A program made the position numbers and the translations under genes. Shown here piece after piece: positions 46,524 to 56,068 of a DNA stretch of 64,000 bases. Origin of the DNA: Leifsonia sp. ku-ls (GTDB taxonomy: Bacteria; Actinomycetota; Actinomycetes; Actinomycetales; Microbacteriaceae). Every line of letters starts with the position of its first letter. The stretch's first letter is position 1. The notes under the pieces were generated by a model. The model did not search any database, was not told the DNA's origin, and was given only the letters and a program-made list of their open reading frames with translations. Location of the stretch: NCBI GenBank assembly GCA_003367665.1, contig QKXI01000013.1:1-64000 (forward strand), written 5' to 3'.

Positions 46524-47038
46524 CGACACGACGCATCGAGACGACGGAGGACATGCACGCCCTCGGCCGGGAGCTCGGCGGCGTGCTCCGCGCGGGCGAC
46601 CTGGTCGTGCTGTCCGGCCCTCTGGGCGCCGGAAAGACGACCCTGACGCGCGGGATCGGCGAGGGACTCGGCGTGCGGGGGCCGATCACGAGCCCCACCT
46701 TCGTGCTCGCCCGCACGCACCCGAGCCTCATCGGCGGGGCGCCGCTGGTGCACGTCGACGCCTACCGGCTCTCCAGCGCGCTCGAACTGGACGACCTCGA
46801 CATCGACTTCACCCGATCCGTCGTCGTGGTGGAGTGGGGCGAGGGGATGCTGGAGGGTGTCGCGGAGTCGTGGCTCGAGGTCCGCATCGAGCGTCCGACC
46901 GGCGCCGACGAGCGCCAGGACGCGGGAGTCGGACAGGACCAGGGCGAAGTGGGCGAGGCCGATGAGCCGCGCACGGTCACGGTGACCGGGTTCGGGCCGC
47001 GGTGGGCGGCCACGCCGGCTGTCGGCGATCCCGCATAG
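46520..47038 (+). CDS. tsaE: tRNA t6A synthesis ATPase TsaE
   Basis: 172 aa from GTG 46520 (GTGA overlap with alr). Walker A GPLGAGKTTLTRG (about 34-46), SPTFVL switch, HVDAYRL and VVEWGEG. ATPase that cycles the TsaBD complex. An acidic Gln/Glu/Asp insertion (GADERQDAGVGQDQGEVGEADEP) lies before the last beta strand, unusual for the family. Confidence 0.93.
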   Translation: MTTRRIETTEDMHALGRELGGVLRAGDLVVLSGPLGAGKTTLTRGIGEGLGVRGPITSPTFVLARTHPSLIGGAPLVHVDAYRLSSALELDDLDIDFTRSVVVVEWGEGMLEGVAESWLEVRIERPTGADERQDAGVGQDQGEVGEADEPRTVTVTGFGPRWAATPAVGDPA

Positions 47039-47041
47039 GCT
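47036..47041 (+). promoter_or_regulatory. -10 box before tsaB (leaderless)
   Basis: TAGGCT overlaps the tsaE stop, then 6 nt (GGAGGC) and ATG 47048. It would allow tsaB-rimI-tsaD to be expressed separately from the upstream genes. Confidence 0.5.
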
Positions 47042-47047
47042 GGAGGC

Positions 47048-47668
47048 ATGCTCCTCGCCATCGACACGTCCGCGGGCACCAGCGTCGCCGTGGTGGACCG
47101 GGACGGCGGCGTGCTGTCCGAGGTCATCGAGACCGACACGATGCGTCATGCCGAGGTCATCGGCACGCTCATCGACGAGGCGCTCACCGCCTCCGGCGTC
47201 GAGGTGCGTGCGCTCTCGGGCGTCGTGGCGGGGATGGGGCCTGGTCCGTTCACCGGGCTGCGCGTCGGCATCGCCGCCGCCAAGGCCTTCGCGATCGGGG
47301 CGGGCAAGCCGCTCGTCCCGGTGGTCAGCCACGACGCCGTCGCCTACGACTGGTACGCCGCGGGCAACGCGGGGCCGCTGCTGGTCGTGACCGACGCCCG
47401 GCGGCGCGAGCGGTACTGGTCCACCTATGGCGGCGCCGACGGATTCGGCCTCCCGGTGCGCCTCGACGGGCCGGGGCTGGCGAAGCCGGACGAGCTGCCG
47501 CATCCCGATGGCCACCGGCTCGACGCGCAGATCGTTCCGGCCGGGCGCCTCGGCATGATCGCCGAGCTGCGCTACGCCAACCGGCTGCCCATGGACGCCG
47601 ACGAGGCCCTCTACCTGCGCTCCCCCGACGTGACCCCGTCCGCCGGGCCGAAGCGGGTGACCGCGTGA
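47048..47668 (+). CDS. tsaB: tRNA t6A synthesis protein TsaB
   Basis: 206 aa from ATG 47048. Inactive ASKHA partner of Tsa[18 protein letters not shown] start, [21 protein letters not shown], and RRRERYW. It lacks the metal-binding HxxxH. Overlaps rimI by 4 bp. Confidence 0.94.
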   Translation: MLLAIDTSAGTSVAVVDRDGGVLSEVIETDTMRHAEVIGTLIDEALTASGVEVRALSGVVAGMGPGPFTGLRVGIAAAKAFAIGAGKPLVPVVSHDAVAYDWYAAGNAGPLLVVTDARRRERYWSTYGGADGFGLPVRLDGPGLAKPDELPHPDGHRLDAQIVPAGRLGMIAELRYANRLPMDADEALYLRSPDVTPSAGPKRVTA

Positions 47669-48150
47669 CCGCCTACCAGCTGCGCCGGGCGGGAGCGGAC
47701 GACGTGCCCGCGATCATGGAGCTGGAGCGGTCCGTCTTCGTGAACGACGCGTGGTCCGAGCGGTCGATGCTCTCCGAGGTGACCGGCGAGCACGGCTACT
47801 ACCTGGTCGCGTTCGAGCCGGAGACGCCCGACCGCATCGACGGGTACGCCGGGCTGCTCGCGCCGCGCGGCGGGGGCGAGGGCGACATCCAGACCATCGC
47901 CGTCGCGCCGTACGCCCGCCGGCGTGGCCTCGGGCGCACGCTCATGCTCGCGCTGATCGCCGAGACCCGGCGACGTGGGGCGCGCGAGCTGTTCCTGGAG
48001 GTGCGAGCGGACAACCCCGGCGCGCAGGCGCTCTACCGCGAGCTCGGCTTCGAGGAGATCGGCCTCCGCCCGCGCTACTACCAGCCGGACGGCGTAGACG
48101 CGATCGTGATGCGTCTCGCCGTCCCGAACCCGGAGACCACCCTGGCATGA
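47665..48150 (+). CDS. rimI: Ribosomal protein S18 alanine N-acetyltransferase
   Basis: 161 aa from GTG 47665. GNAT fold with acetyl-CoA motif [14 protein letters not shown] (about 83-96) and [17 protein letters not shown]. RimI between tsaB and tsaD is the standard order. GTGA and ATGA overlaps on both sides. Confidence 0.92.
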   Translation: MTAYQLRRAGADDVPAIMELERSVFVNDAWSERSMLSEVTGEHGYYLVAFEPETPDRIDGYAGLLAPRGGGEGDIQTIAVAPYARRRGLGRTLMLALIAETRRRGARELFLEVRADNPGAQALYRELGFEEIGLRPRYYQPDGVDAIVMRLAVPNPETTLA

Positions 48151-49229
48151 ACCACCCGGACGCTTCGGCCGGCCCCCTGGTGCTCGGCATCGAGACCTCC
48201 TGCGACGAGACCGGCGTCGGCATCGTGCGCGGCACGACCCTGCTCGCCAACACGATCGCCTCCTCCATGGAGGAGCACGCGCGCTACGGCGGCGTCGTGC
48301 CCGAGGTCGCCGCGCGCGCCCACCTCGAGGCGCTCGAGCCCACGCTGCGGACCGCGGTGCAGGACGCGGGCATCGAACTCGCCGACGTGGACGCGATCGC
48401 CGTCACGAGCGGACCCGGTCTCTCCGGGGCGCTCATGGTCGGGGTGGGTGCGGCCAAGGCCCTCGCGGTGTCGCTCGGCAAGCCGCTCTACGCCGTCAAC
48501 CACCTCGTCGGCCACGTCGGGGCGGACCTGCTCGACGCCTCGGGTGGCCCCGGCCACCCGGTCGAGCTGCCGACGATCGCGCTGCTCGTCTCCGGCGGCC
48601 ACACCTCGCTGCTGCTCGTGCGCGACCTCGTGTCCGACGTCCGGCTGCTCGGCGAGACGATCGACGACGCGGCGGGGGAGGCCTTCGACAAGGTCGCGCG
48701 CGTGCTCGGGCTGCCGTATCCCGGCGGACCGCAGATCGACCGGGTCGCCGCCGACGGCGACCCGAAGGCGATCCGCTTCCCGCGCGGGCTGACCCGGCCG
48801 AAAGACCTGGAGCAGCACCGCTACGACTTCTCGTTCTCCGGGCTCAAGACCGCGGTCGCCCGCTGGGTGGAGCAGCGGCAGGACGCGGGCGAGGACGTGC
48901 CCGTCGCGGACGTGGCCGCCTCGTTCCGGGAGGCGGTCGCCGACGTGCTGATCACCAAGGCGCTCGCGGCCTGCCGCGACTTCGACGTGCCGCGACTGCT
49001 GCTCGGCGGCGGCGTCGTCGCGAACGCGCGGGTCCGCCAGCTCGCGGTCGCACGGGCGGCGGAGGCGGGCGTCGCCCTGCGCATCCCGGCCCTCTCGCTG
49101 TGCACCGACAACGGCGCCATGATCGCGGCGCTCGGCGCACAGCTGATCATGGCGGGGCACGGGCCGAGCGAGCTGACCTTCTCGGCGGACTCCACGCTGC
49201 CGGTGACGGACATTCAGGTCACGCGCTGA
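48147..49229 (+). CDS. tsaD: tRNA N6-adenosine threonylcarbamoyltransferase TsaD
   Basis: 360 aa from ATG 48147. ASKHA fold: [14 protein letters not shown], metal-binding [16 protein letters not shown], and [11 protein letters not shown] plus CTDNGAMIA at the end. Transfers threonylcarbamoyl to A37 of ANN-decoding tRNAs. Last gene of the coupled run. Confidence 0.97.
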   Translation: MNHPDASAGPLVLGIETSCDETGVGIVRGTTLLANTIASSMEEHARYGGVVPEVAARAHLEALEPTLRTAVQDAGIELADVDAIAVTSGPGLSGALMVGVGAAKALAVSLGKPLYAVNHLVGHVGADLLDASGGPGHPVELPTIALLVSGGHTSLLLVRDLVSDVRLLGETIDDAAGEAFDKVARVLGLPYPGGPQIDRVAADGDPKAIRFPRGLTRPKDLEQHRYDFSFSGLKTAVARWVEQRQDAGEDVPVADVAASFREAVADVLITKALAACRDFDVPRLLLGGGVVANARVRQLAVARAAEAGVALRIPALSLCTDNGAMIAALGAQLIMAGHGPSELTFSADSTLPVTDIQVTR

Positions 49230-49351
49230 CAGGTGCGTTGACACCCCCGCGCGGGCCCTGCCACCATGGAACCGATACAGCGTTCTCTCAGGAACAATCC
49301 TTCCCGCGAGGCGCCGACCGCACGCTTCCAGCACCGAAGGAGATGGGTCCC

Positions 49352-49966
49352 ATGACCGATCCGAACGCTCCCGCCGACCCGGCGGACCAGAACGCGCAGA
49401 ACGGGTCCGTCCCGCCGGCCGCTCCGACCCCGCCGACGCCGCCTGCGGGCGACACCGGCGCGGTGCCTCCGCCTCCGCCCGCGCCCGGGTACGGCCAGCA
49501 GCCGCCCGCGCCGGGCTACAGCCAGCAGCCGCCGGCGCCGGGCTACGGCCAGCAGCCGCCGGCGCCGGGCTACGGCCAGCAGCCGCCCGCGCCCGGATAC
49601 GGCCAGCCGCAGCAGCCGTACGGCCAGCCGCAGCAGCCGTACGGCCAGCCCGCCTACGGCCAGCCGGCGCCGGGCTACGCCCAGCCGTATGCGCCGCCGG
49701 CGGCCAAGTCGCCGATCCTGAGCATCCTCTCGCTCGTCGGCGGCATCCTCGGCATCGTGCTCAACATCGCCTGGGGCATCGGCTTCCTGTTCGGCATCGC
49801 GGCGATCGTGCTCGGCTTCATCGGCCGCAACAAGGAGCCGCAGGCCCGCGGTTTCTGGCTGACCGGCATCATCCTGGGCTTCGTGAGCCTGCTGATCGCG
49901 ATCGTCTACTGGATCTTCCTGGCGATCATCTTCACCAGCATCGCGAACAACTACAGCACGTACTGA
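49352..49966 (+). CDS. Proline/glutamine-rich DUF4190-type membrane protein
   Basis: 204 aa from ATG 49352 (GAAGGAG 9 nt upstream; ATG 49343 is less likely). Residues 1-110 are Pro/Gln/Tyr/Gly repeats (PAPGYGQQP four times, then QPYGQ units). Two membrane helices follow (about 125-155 and 165-195), with GFIGRNKEPQARGFWLTGIILG between them, the usual DUF4190 pattern. Repeats of this kind are often cytoplasmic interaction tails. Function unknown. Own short leader; convergent with the methyltransferase. Confidence 0.85.
   Translation: MTDPNAPADPADQNAQNGSVPPAAPTPPTPPAGDTGAVPPPPPAPGYGQQPPAPGYSQQPPAPGYGQQPPAPGYGQQPPAPGYGQPQQPYGQPQQPYGQPAYGQPAPGYAQPYAPPAAKSPILSILSLVGGILGIVLNIAWGIGFLFGIAAIVLGFIGRNKEPQARGFWLTGIILGFVSLLIAIVYWIFLAIIFTSIANNYSTY
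49478..49684 (+). repeat. Coding tandem repeat (27-bp and 21-bp units)
   Basis: Four 27-bp units encode PAPGY[GS]QQP (49478-49585). They are followed by a partial unit and two 21-bp units encoding PQQPYGQ. The near-identity of the DNA makes copy-number change by slippage likely. Confidence 0.8.
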
Positions 49967-49972
49967 GCGACG

Positions 49973-51160
49973 TCACAGCCGCTCGGCGAGCAAAGCCGTG
50001 TGCCGCCCGGCGACCCTGGTCAGGATCAGGGTCGCCGGGCGGTCGCCGTTGAGGGACAGCCGGCGGCGCAGGGCCGCCGGGTCGACGTCCACGCCGCGCT
50101 TCTTGATCTCCAGCGTCCCGATGCCGCGCTGACGCAGCGCCTTCTTGAGGTCCTTCTCGGCGTAGGGCAGGGTCTCCAGGATGCGGAAGCCCGCGGCGAA
50201 GGGCGTCGCGGTCGGCGCGTCCGCGGTGATGTACGCGATCTGCTCCGACAGCATCCGTCCGCCGATGCTGCGGGCGAGGTCGCCGATCAGCCGCGCGCGG
50301 ATCACCGCGCCGTCCGGCTCGTAGAGGTACTCCCCGAGCGGGCCGGCCTCCACGTCCTCGCTGTCCGCGTCGGCCGTCAGCTCGTCGGCCGTGTCGCCGC
50401 GCAGCACGAGGGCCGCCCGGTGGATGCCCGGCCGGGCCAGCGCCCCGAACCAGAGCCCCAGCTCCACCACCTGGCCGTCGACCGACACCCACTGCGCCTC
50501 GGCGGTCGACGGGATGAGGTCGCGGTCGAAACCGGGCCCCAGCTTGAGGCCGACCGATCGTCCGGTCGCCAGCTCGTACGCGAACCCGAGCGAGGGCGTG
50601 TAGTCGTCGGGATCGGTCAGCCGCTCGGTCTGCGTGTGCCCGGCCGTCCGGCGGGCCGGGTCGAGGAAGACGCCGTCGATGCCGCGGAGGTCGACCTCCT
50701 CTGCGCGTTTGTGCTCCACGACGGCGGTCGGGAACGGCGCCAGGTTGAAGGACGCGATGGCTGCGGTCACCTCGTCCGCGTCGACGGCGGTGACGTCCAG
50801 CTCCAGAGCGGCGAGGGCGAGCGCGTCGCCGCCGATGCCGCAGCCGAGGTCGGCGACAGAGCGCAGCCCGGCGGCCCGGAACCGGCCGGCGTGCCGTGCC
50901 GCCACCGGGAGCCGTGTCGCCTGCTCCAGCCCGGCCTCGGTGAACAGCATCTGGGTCGCGAAGTCGCCGAACTTCGCCTGCGCCTTCCTGCGTAGCTTCG
51001 ACTGGGTGAGGACGGCGGCGACCAGAGCCGGGGAGTGGCCCTGTTTGCGCAGGTCGCCGACCAGCTGGAGCACATCCCGCTCGCTGCGATAGGGCGGGAG
51101 GGAGTCGAGCAGCCGAAGCCCCTCGGGACTCAGCAGTGCGACCAGCTCGGACCGTTCCAT
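49973..51160 (-). CDS. Class I SAM methyltransferase with THUMP-like C-terminus
   Basis: 395 aa from ATG 51160, set by TAGCGT 7 nt upstream; an in-frame GTG at 51169 is inside the promoter. SAM motif I VADLGCGIGGDALALA (about 105-120), DADEVT motif II, FLDPARR motif IV (an NPPF-like position). The C-terminal 80 residues form the THUMP-like domain (KKALRQRGIGTLEIKKRGVDVDP). Probably an RNA methyltransferase; the target is not known. The neighbourhood with groES is common in actinobacteria. Confidence 0.9.
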   Translation of the reverse strand: MERSELVALLSPEGLRLLDSLPPYRSERDVLQLVGDLRKQGHSPALVAAVLTQSKLRRKAQAKFGDFATQMLFTEAGLEQATRLPVAARHAGRFRAAGLRSVADLGCGIGGDALALAALELDVTAVDADEVTAAIASFNLAPFPTAVVEHKRAEEVDLRGIDGVFLDPARRTAGHTQTERLTDPDDYTPSLGFAYELATGRSVGLKLGPGFDRDLIPSTAEAQWVSVDGQVVELGLWFGALARPGIHRAALVLRGDTADELTADADSEDVEAGPLGEYLYEPDGAVIRARLIGDLARSIGGRMLSEQIAYITADAPTATPFAAGFRILETLPYAEKDLKKALRQRGIGTLEIKKRGVDVDPAALRRRLSLNGDRPATLILTRVAGRHTALLAERL

Positions 51161-51167
51161 GCCGTCC

Positions 51168-51173
51168 ACGCTA
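51168..51173 (-). promoter_or_regulatory. -10 box, leaderless methyltransferase gene
   Basis: Minus-strand TAGCGT, 7 nt, ATG 51160. Fixes the start. Confidence 0.55.
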
Positions 51174-51187
51174 CCCTGGCACTCACG

Positions 51188-51217
51188 TTGCGTGACTGCT
51201 AACGCACCCCCTAGACT
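51188..51217 (+). promoter_or_regulatory. groES promoter
   Basis: TTGCGT (51188-51193), 18-bp spacer, TAGACT (51212-51217). Predicted transcription start near 51224, inside the CIRCE element. Confidence 0.7.
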
Positions 51218-51221
51218 CGTG

Positions 51222-51248
51222 TTAGCACTCTCACTGCGAGTTTGCTAA
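51222..51248 (+). promoter_or_regulatory. CIRCE operator (HrcA site), right half diverged
   Basis: TTAGCACTC, 9-bp spacer, GTTTGCTAA. The left half is consensus; the right half differs from GAGTGCTAA at two positions. A further half-like GACTGCTAA lies at 51194-51202. Placed over the transcription start, as expected for HrcA repression. Confidence 0.8.
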
Positions 51249-51292
51249 TCAGTCTTCGTCAAGACACTGTTCTTCACAGGAAAGGGGTCAAC

Positions 51293-51589
51293 GTGTCGGT
51301 CTCCATCAAGCCGCTCGAGGATCGCATCGTCATCAAGCAGGTCGAGGCTGAGCAGACCACTGCTTCCGGTCTGGTCATCCCCGACACCGCCAAGGAGAAG
51401 CCGCAGGAGGGCGAGGTCGTGGCCGTGGGCCCGGGCCGCATCGACGACAACGGCAACCGCGTCCCGCTCGACGTGGCCGTCGGCGACAAGGTCATCTACT
51501 CCAAGTACGGCGGCACCGAGGTCAAGTTCGGCGGCGAGGACTACCTCGTCCTCTCGGCCCGCGACGTGCTCGCGGTCGTCGTCCGCTGA
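51293..51589 (+). CDS. groES: Co-chaperonin GroES
   Basis: 98 aa from GTG 51293 (AAAGGGG upstream). [26 protein letters not shown] includes the mobile loop that caps Gro[19 protein letters not shown] ends it. groEL does not follow; a strong terminator does, so groES is monocistronic and its GroEL partner is encoded elsewhere. Confidence 0.98.
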   Translation: MSVSIKPLEDRIVIKQVEAEQTTASGLVIPDTAKEKPQEGEVVAVGPGRIDDNGNRVPLDVAVGDKVIYSKYGGTEVKFGGEDYLVLSARDVLAVVVR

Positions 51590-51605
51590 CGCGACACCCC
51601 GCTTC

Positions 51606-51640
51606 CGACGGCCCGGCTGCCCTGTGCAGCCGGGCCGTCG
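51606..51640 (+). terminator. groES terminator
   Basis: CGACGGCCCGGCTGC and GCAGCCGGGCCGTCG, a perfect 15-bp stem with a CCTGT loop, then TCGTTT. Confidence 0.9.
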
Positions 51641-51656
51641 TCGTTTCGCCCGCGAC

Positions 51657-51716
51657 CCGCGATTCGTCACGAATCGCGGCCGTTCGTCACGTACGGCGAC
51701 GATTCGTGACGAATCG
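51657..51716. promoter_or_regulatory. Array of three palindromes at 20-bp spacing upstream of rarD
   Basis: Site 1: 51657-51679, CCGCGATTCGT-C-ACGAATCGCGG. Site 2: 51680-51696, CCGTTCGT-C-ACGTACGG (one mismatch). Site 3: 51700-51716, CGATTCGT-G-ACGAATCG. Centres are at 51668, 51688 and 51708, exactly 20 bp apart. Site 3 overlaps the expected -35 of the rarD promoter (-10 at 51735). This looks like a cooperative repressor array. Confidence 0.7.
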
Positions 51717-51734
51717 GGCGTCGGTGGACCGCGG

Positions 51735-51740
51735 TAGAGT
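51735..51740 (+). promoter_or_regulatory. -10 box, leaderless rarD-like gene
   Basis: TAGAGT, 7 nt, GTG 51748. Confidence 0.6.
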
Positions 51741-51747
51741 CGGGTGA

Positions 51748-52692
51748 GTGGCAGCACCCTCCCAAGACCTCAGCTCGCACCGCACGTCGGGGCTCGTGTA
51801 CGCGGTCTCCGCATACGTGCTCTGGGGCATCCTCCCCATCTACTTCCTCGCGCTCGCTCCCTCCAGCGCGTGGGAGATCGTCGCCTGGCGGATCATCTTC
51901 TCGCTCGGGTTCTGCGCCATCGCGCTGACCGTCACGCGCACCTGGAAGACCTTCGGCCGTCTCCTCGCCGACAAGCGTGTGCTGTTCACGATGGGCCTCG
52001 CCGGCGTCCTGATCTACGTCAACTGGCAGACCTACGTGCTGGCGACCGTGAGCGGCCACGTCGTGGAGGCGGCGCTCGGCTACTTCATCAACCCAATCGT
52101 GACCGTGTTCCTCGGCGTGCTCGTGCAGCGCGAACGCCTGCGGGTCGCGCAGTGGGTGGCGGTCGGCGTGAGCATCGTGGCCGTGATCGTGCTCGCCGTC
52201 GGCTACGGCTCGATGCCCTGGATCGCGCTCATCCTCGCCTTCTCGTTCGGCCTCTACGGCCTCATCAAGAAGCGCGTCGGCAACCGGGTGGACGCGCTCT
52301 CCGGCCTCACGCTCGAGACGATGTGGCTCACGCCGGTGGCCGTCGTCCAGCTGATCGTGGTGGGCGTGACGGCCGGGCTCACGATCGGCACCGCCGGCGT
52401 GTGGCACACCATCCTCCTGGTCGGCGCCGGTGTCATCACGGCCGTCCCGCTGCTGTTCTTCGCCGCGGCCTCGCGCCGGCTCCCGCTGGTTTACATGGGC
52501 TTCATCCAGTACTTCGCGCCGTTCATCCAGTTCATCGTCGGGGTCGCCGTGCTGCACGAGGCGATGCCGCCGGAGCGCTGGCTCGGCTTCGCCATCGTGT
52601 GGCTGGCCCTCGTCATCCTGAGCGTCGACATGATCGTCGCCGCGCGGCAGAGCAAGCGGGCCGCCGAGCTCGATCTGGCGACCGTCGACTGA
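51748..52692 (+). CDS. rarD: RarD/EamA-family transporter
   Basis: 314 aa from GTG 51748. Ten membrane helices in two EamA repeats, opening GLVYAVSAYVLWGILPIYFLALAP and containing NWQTYVLATVSGHVVEAALGYFINP, hallmarks of RarD. Known members export small molecules (chloramphenicol sensitivity locus in E. coli), but the substrate here is unknown. The triple palindrome upstream implies tight, inducible control. Confidence 0.92.
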   Translation: MAAPSQDLSSHRTSGLVYAVSAYVLWGILPIYFLALAPSSAWEIVAWRIIFSLGFCAIALTVTRTWKTFGRLLADKRVLFTMGLAGVLIYVNWQTYVLATVSGHVVEAALGYFINPIVTVFLGVLVQRERLRVAQWVAVGVSIVAVIVLAVGYGSMPWIALILAFSFGLYGLIKKRVGNRVDALSGLTLETMWLTPVAVVQLIVVGVTAGLTIGTAGVWHTILLVGAGVITAVPLLFFAAASRRLPLVYMGFIQYFAPFIQFIVGVAVLHEAMPPERWLGFAIVWLALVILSVDMIVAARQSKRAAELDLATVD

Positions 52693-52712
52693 GCCCGGAA
52701 TCGGCGGAATAA

Positions 52713-54278
<1,566 letters not shown>

Positions 54279-54298
54279 CCCGCGAGTTCCCCTCACCG

Positions 54299-54332
54299 AA
54301 CCGCCGCCCGCCTTCCCGCGGGCGGCGGTTTC
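54299..54332 (+). terminator. guaB terminator
   Basis: AACCGCCGCCCGC and GCGGGCGGCGGTT, perfect 13-bp stem, loop CTTCCC, then TCGTCT. Confidence 0.88.
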
Positions 54333-54335
54333 GTC

Positions 54336-54341
54336 TATTCT
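54336..54341 (+). promoter_or_regulatory. -10 box of the ABC-F gene
   Basis: TATTCT directly after the guaB terminator; leader about 30 nt with AGGATCT before ATG 54379. Confidence 0.45.
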
Positions 54342-54378
54342 GGAAGGCTTTGCCCGCCACCAGATCAGGATCTCCACC

Positions 54379-56067
54379 ATGAGTCACATCGACGTCTCCG
54401 GCGTCTCCTACACGCTCGCCGACGGCCGGCCGCTGCTCGACGAGGTGTCCTTCCGCGTCGGGGACGGACGGGTCGCCGCGCTCATCGGCGCGAACGGCGC
54501 GGGCAAGTCGACCCTCCTGCGGATCATCCGCGGGGAGCTGCGCCCCGACTCCGGCGGTGTGACCATCGACGGCGGGCTCGGGGTCATGGACCAGTTCGTC
54601 GGCCACGTCCGCGACGAGCGCACGGTGCACGACCTGCTCGTCGGCGTCGCTCCCGCGGCCGTGCGAGCGGCCGCGCAGTCGCTGGAGGCGGCGGAGAACG
54701 CGATCATCGAGCGCGACGAGACCGACACCCAGCTCCGCTACGCCACCGCGCTGGCCGAGTACGCCGACGCCGGCGGATACGACCAGGAGGTGGTCTGGGA
54801 CCAGTGCACGGTCGCCGCCCTCGGCGTCCCGTTCGAGCGCGCCAGGCACCGCTCGGTGCGCACCCTGTCCGGCGGCGAGCAGAAGCGGCTGGTGCTGGAG
54901 GCGCTGCTGCGCGGGCCTGAGCAGGTGCTGCTGCTCGACGAGCCGGACAACTACCTCGACGTGCCCGCCAAGCGCTGGCTGGAGGAGCAGTTGCGCGCGA
55001 CACCGAAGACGGTGCTCGTCGTCTCGCACGACCGAGAGCTCCTCGCCAACGCCGCCGACCGCATCGTCACCTTGGAGCTCGGCGCGGCCGGCAACACGGC
55101 GTGGACGCACGGCGGCGGCTTCGCGGGCTACCACGACGCCCGCCGCGAGCGGATGGAGCGGCTGGAGGAGCTCCGGCGCCGCTGGGACGAGGAGCACGCC
55201 AAGCTGAAGGCGCTGGTGCTGCGGTTCAAGGAGAAGGCGAAGTACAACAGCGACCTCGCCAACGCCTACCAGGCGGCGCAGACCCGGCTCGCCAAGTTCG
55301 AGGCCGCCGGGCCGCCGCAGGCGGTGCCGCGCGAGCAGAACGTGCGGATGCGGCTGACCGGCGCCCGTACCGGCCGGCGCGTGCTGGAGTGCACCGAGCT
55401 GGAGCTCACCGGCCTCATGCGCCCCTTCGACGCCGAAGTCTGGTTCGGCGAGAGGGTCGCCGTGCTCGGATCGAACGGCTCCGGCAAGTCGCACTTCCTG
55501 CGCCTGCTGGCCGCCGGCGGCACCGATCCCGATCCGTCCGCCGGCCATCTCGCCTCGGCGGACGTCGCCGGTGCGCCCGTCCCGCACACGGGAACGGCGA
55601 AGCTGGGGGCGCGCGTGGCGCCGGGCCTGTTCGCCCAGGCGCACGAGCATCCCGAACTCGTCGGGCGGACCCTGCTGGAGATCCTGCACCGCGGCGACGA
55701 CCGGCGCGACGGGATGCCGCGCGAGGCCGCGAGCCGCGTGCTCGACCGGTACGGGCTCGCGGGCGCGGCCGAGCAGAGGTTCGAGTCGCTCTCCGGCGGT
55801 CAGCAGGCGCGCCTCCAGATCCTGCTGCTGGAGCTCTCCGGCGCGACCCTGCTGCTGCTCGACGAGCCGACCGACAACCTCGACCTCGTCTCTGCGGAGG
55901 CCCTGGAGGAGGGGCTGGCCGGCTTCGAGGGCACCGTCATCGCGGTGACGCACGACCGCTGGTTCGCGCGCGGCTTCGACCGCTTCCTGGTGTTCGGCTC
56001 CGACGGCACGGTCTACGAGGCCGACGAGCCCGTCTGGGACGAGCGCCGGGTGGCCCGGGCTCGCTGA
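54379..56067 (+). CDS. ABC-F family ATPase
   Basis: 562 aa from ATG 54379, no membrane segments. Two nucleotide-binding domains: first Walker A GANGAGKS (about 37-44), signature LSGGEQKR and LLLDEPDNYLD; second GSNGSGKSH, LSGGQQAR and LLLDEPTDNLDL. Between them a charged coiled-coil linker (about 255-310, RRERMERLEELRRRWDEEH) like the P-site tRNA interaction motif. ABC-F proteins act on the ribosome, some giving antibiotic resistance; which class this is cannot be told. Confidence 0.92.
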   Translation: MSHIDVSGVSYTLADGRPLLDEVSFRVGDGRVAALIGANGAGKSTLLRIIRGELRPDSGGVTIDGGLGVMDQFVGHVRDERTVHDLLVGVAPAAVRAAAQSLEAAENAIIERDETDTQLRYATALAEYADAGGYDQEVVWDQCTVAALGVPFERARHRSVRTLSGGEQKRLVLEALLRGPEQVLLLDEPDNYLDVPAKRWLEEQLRATPKTVLVVSHDRELLANAADRIVTLELGAAGNTAWTHGGGFAGYHDARRERMERLEELRRRWDEEHAKLKALVLRFKEKAKYNSDLANAYQAAQTRLAKFEAAGPPQAVPREQNVRMRLTGARTGRRVLECTELELTGLMRPFDAEVWFGERVAVLGSNGSGKSHFLRLLAAGGTDPDPSAGHLASADVAGAPVPHTGTAKLGARVAPGLFAQAHEHPELVGRTLLEILHRGDDRRDGMPREAASRVLDRYGLAGAAEQRFESLSGGQQARLQILLLELSGATLLLLDEPTDNLDLVSAEALEEGLAGFEGTVIAVTHDRWFARGFDRFLVFGSDGTVYEADEPVWDERRVARAR

Positions 56068-56068
56068 G

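Noticed and set aside
49478-49684. CRISPR-like array of short direct repeats
   Set aside because: The repeats are contiguous, in frame and encode Pro/Gln/Tyr/Gly units; there are no unique spacers.
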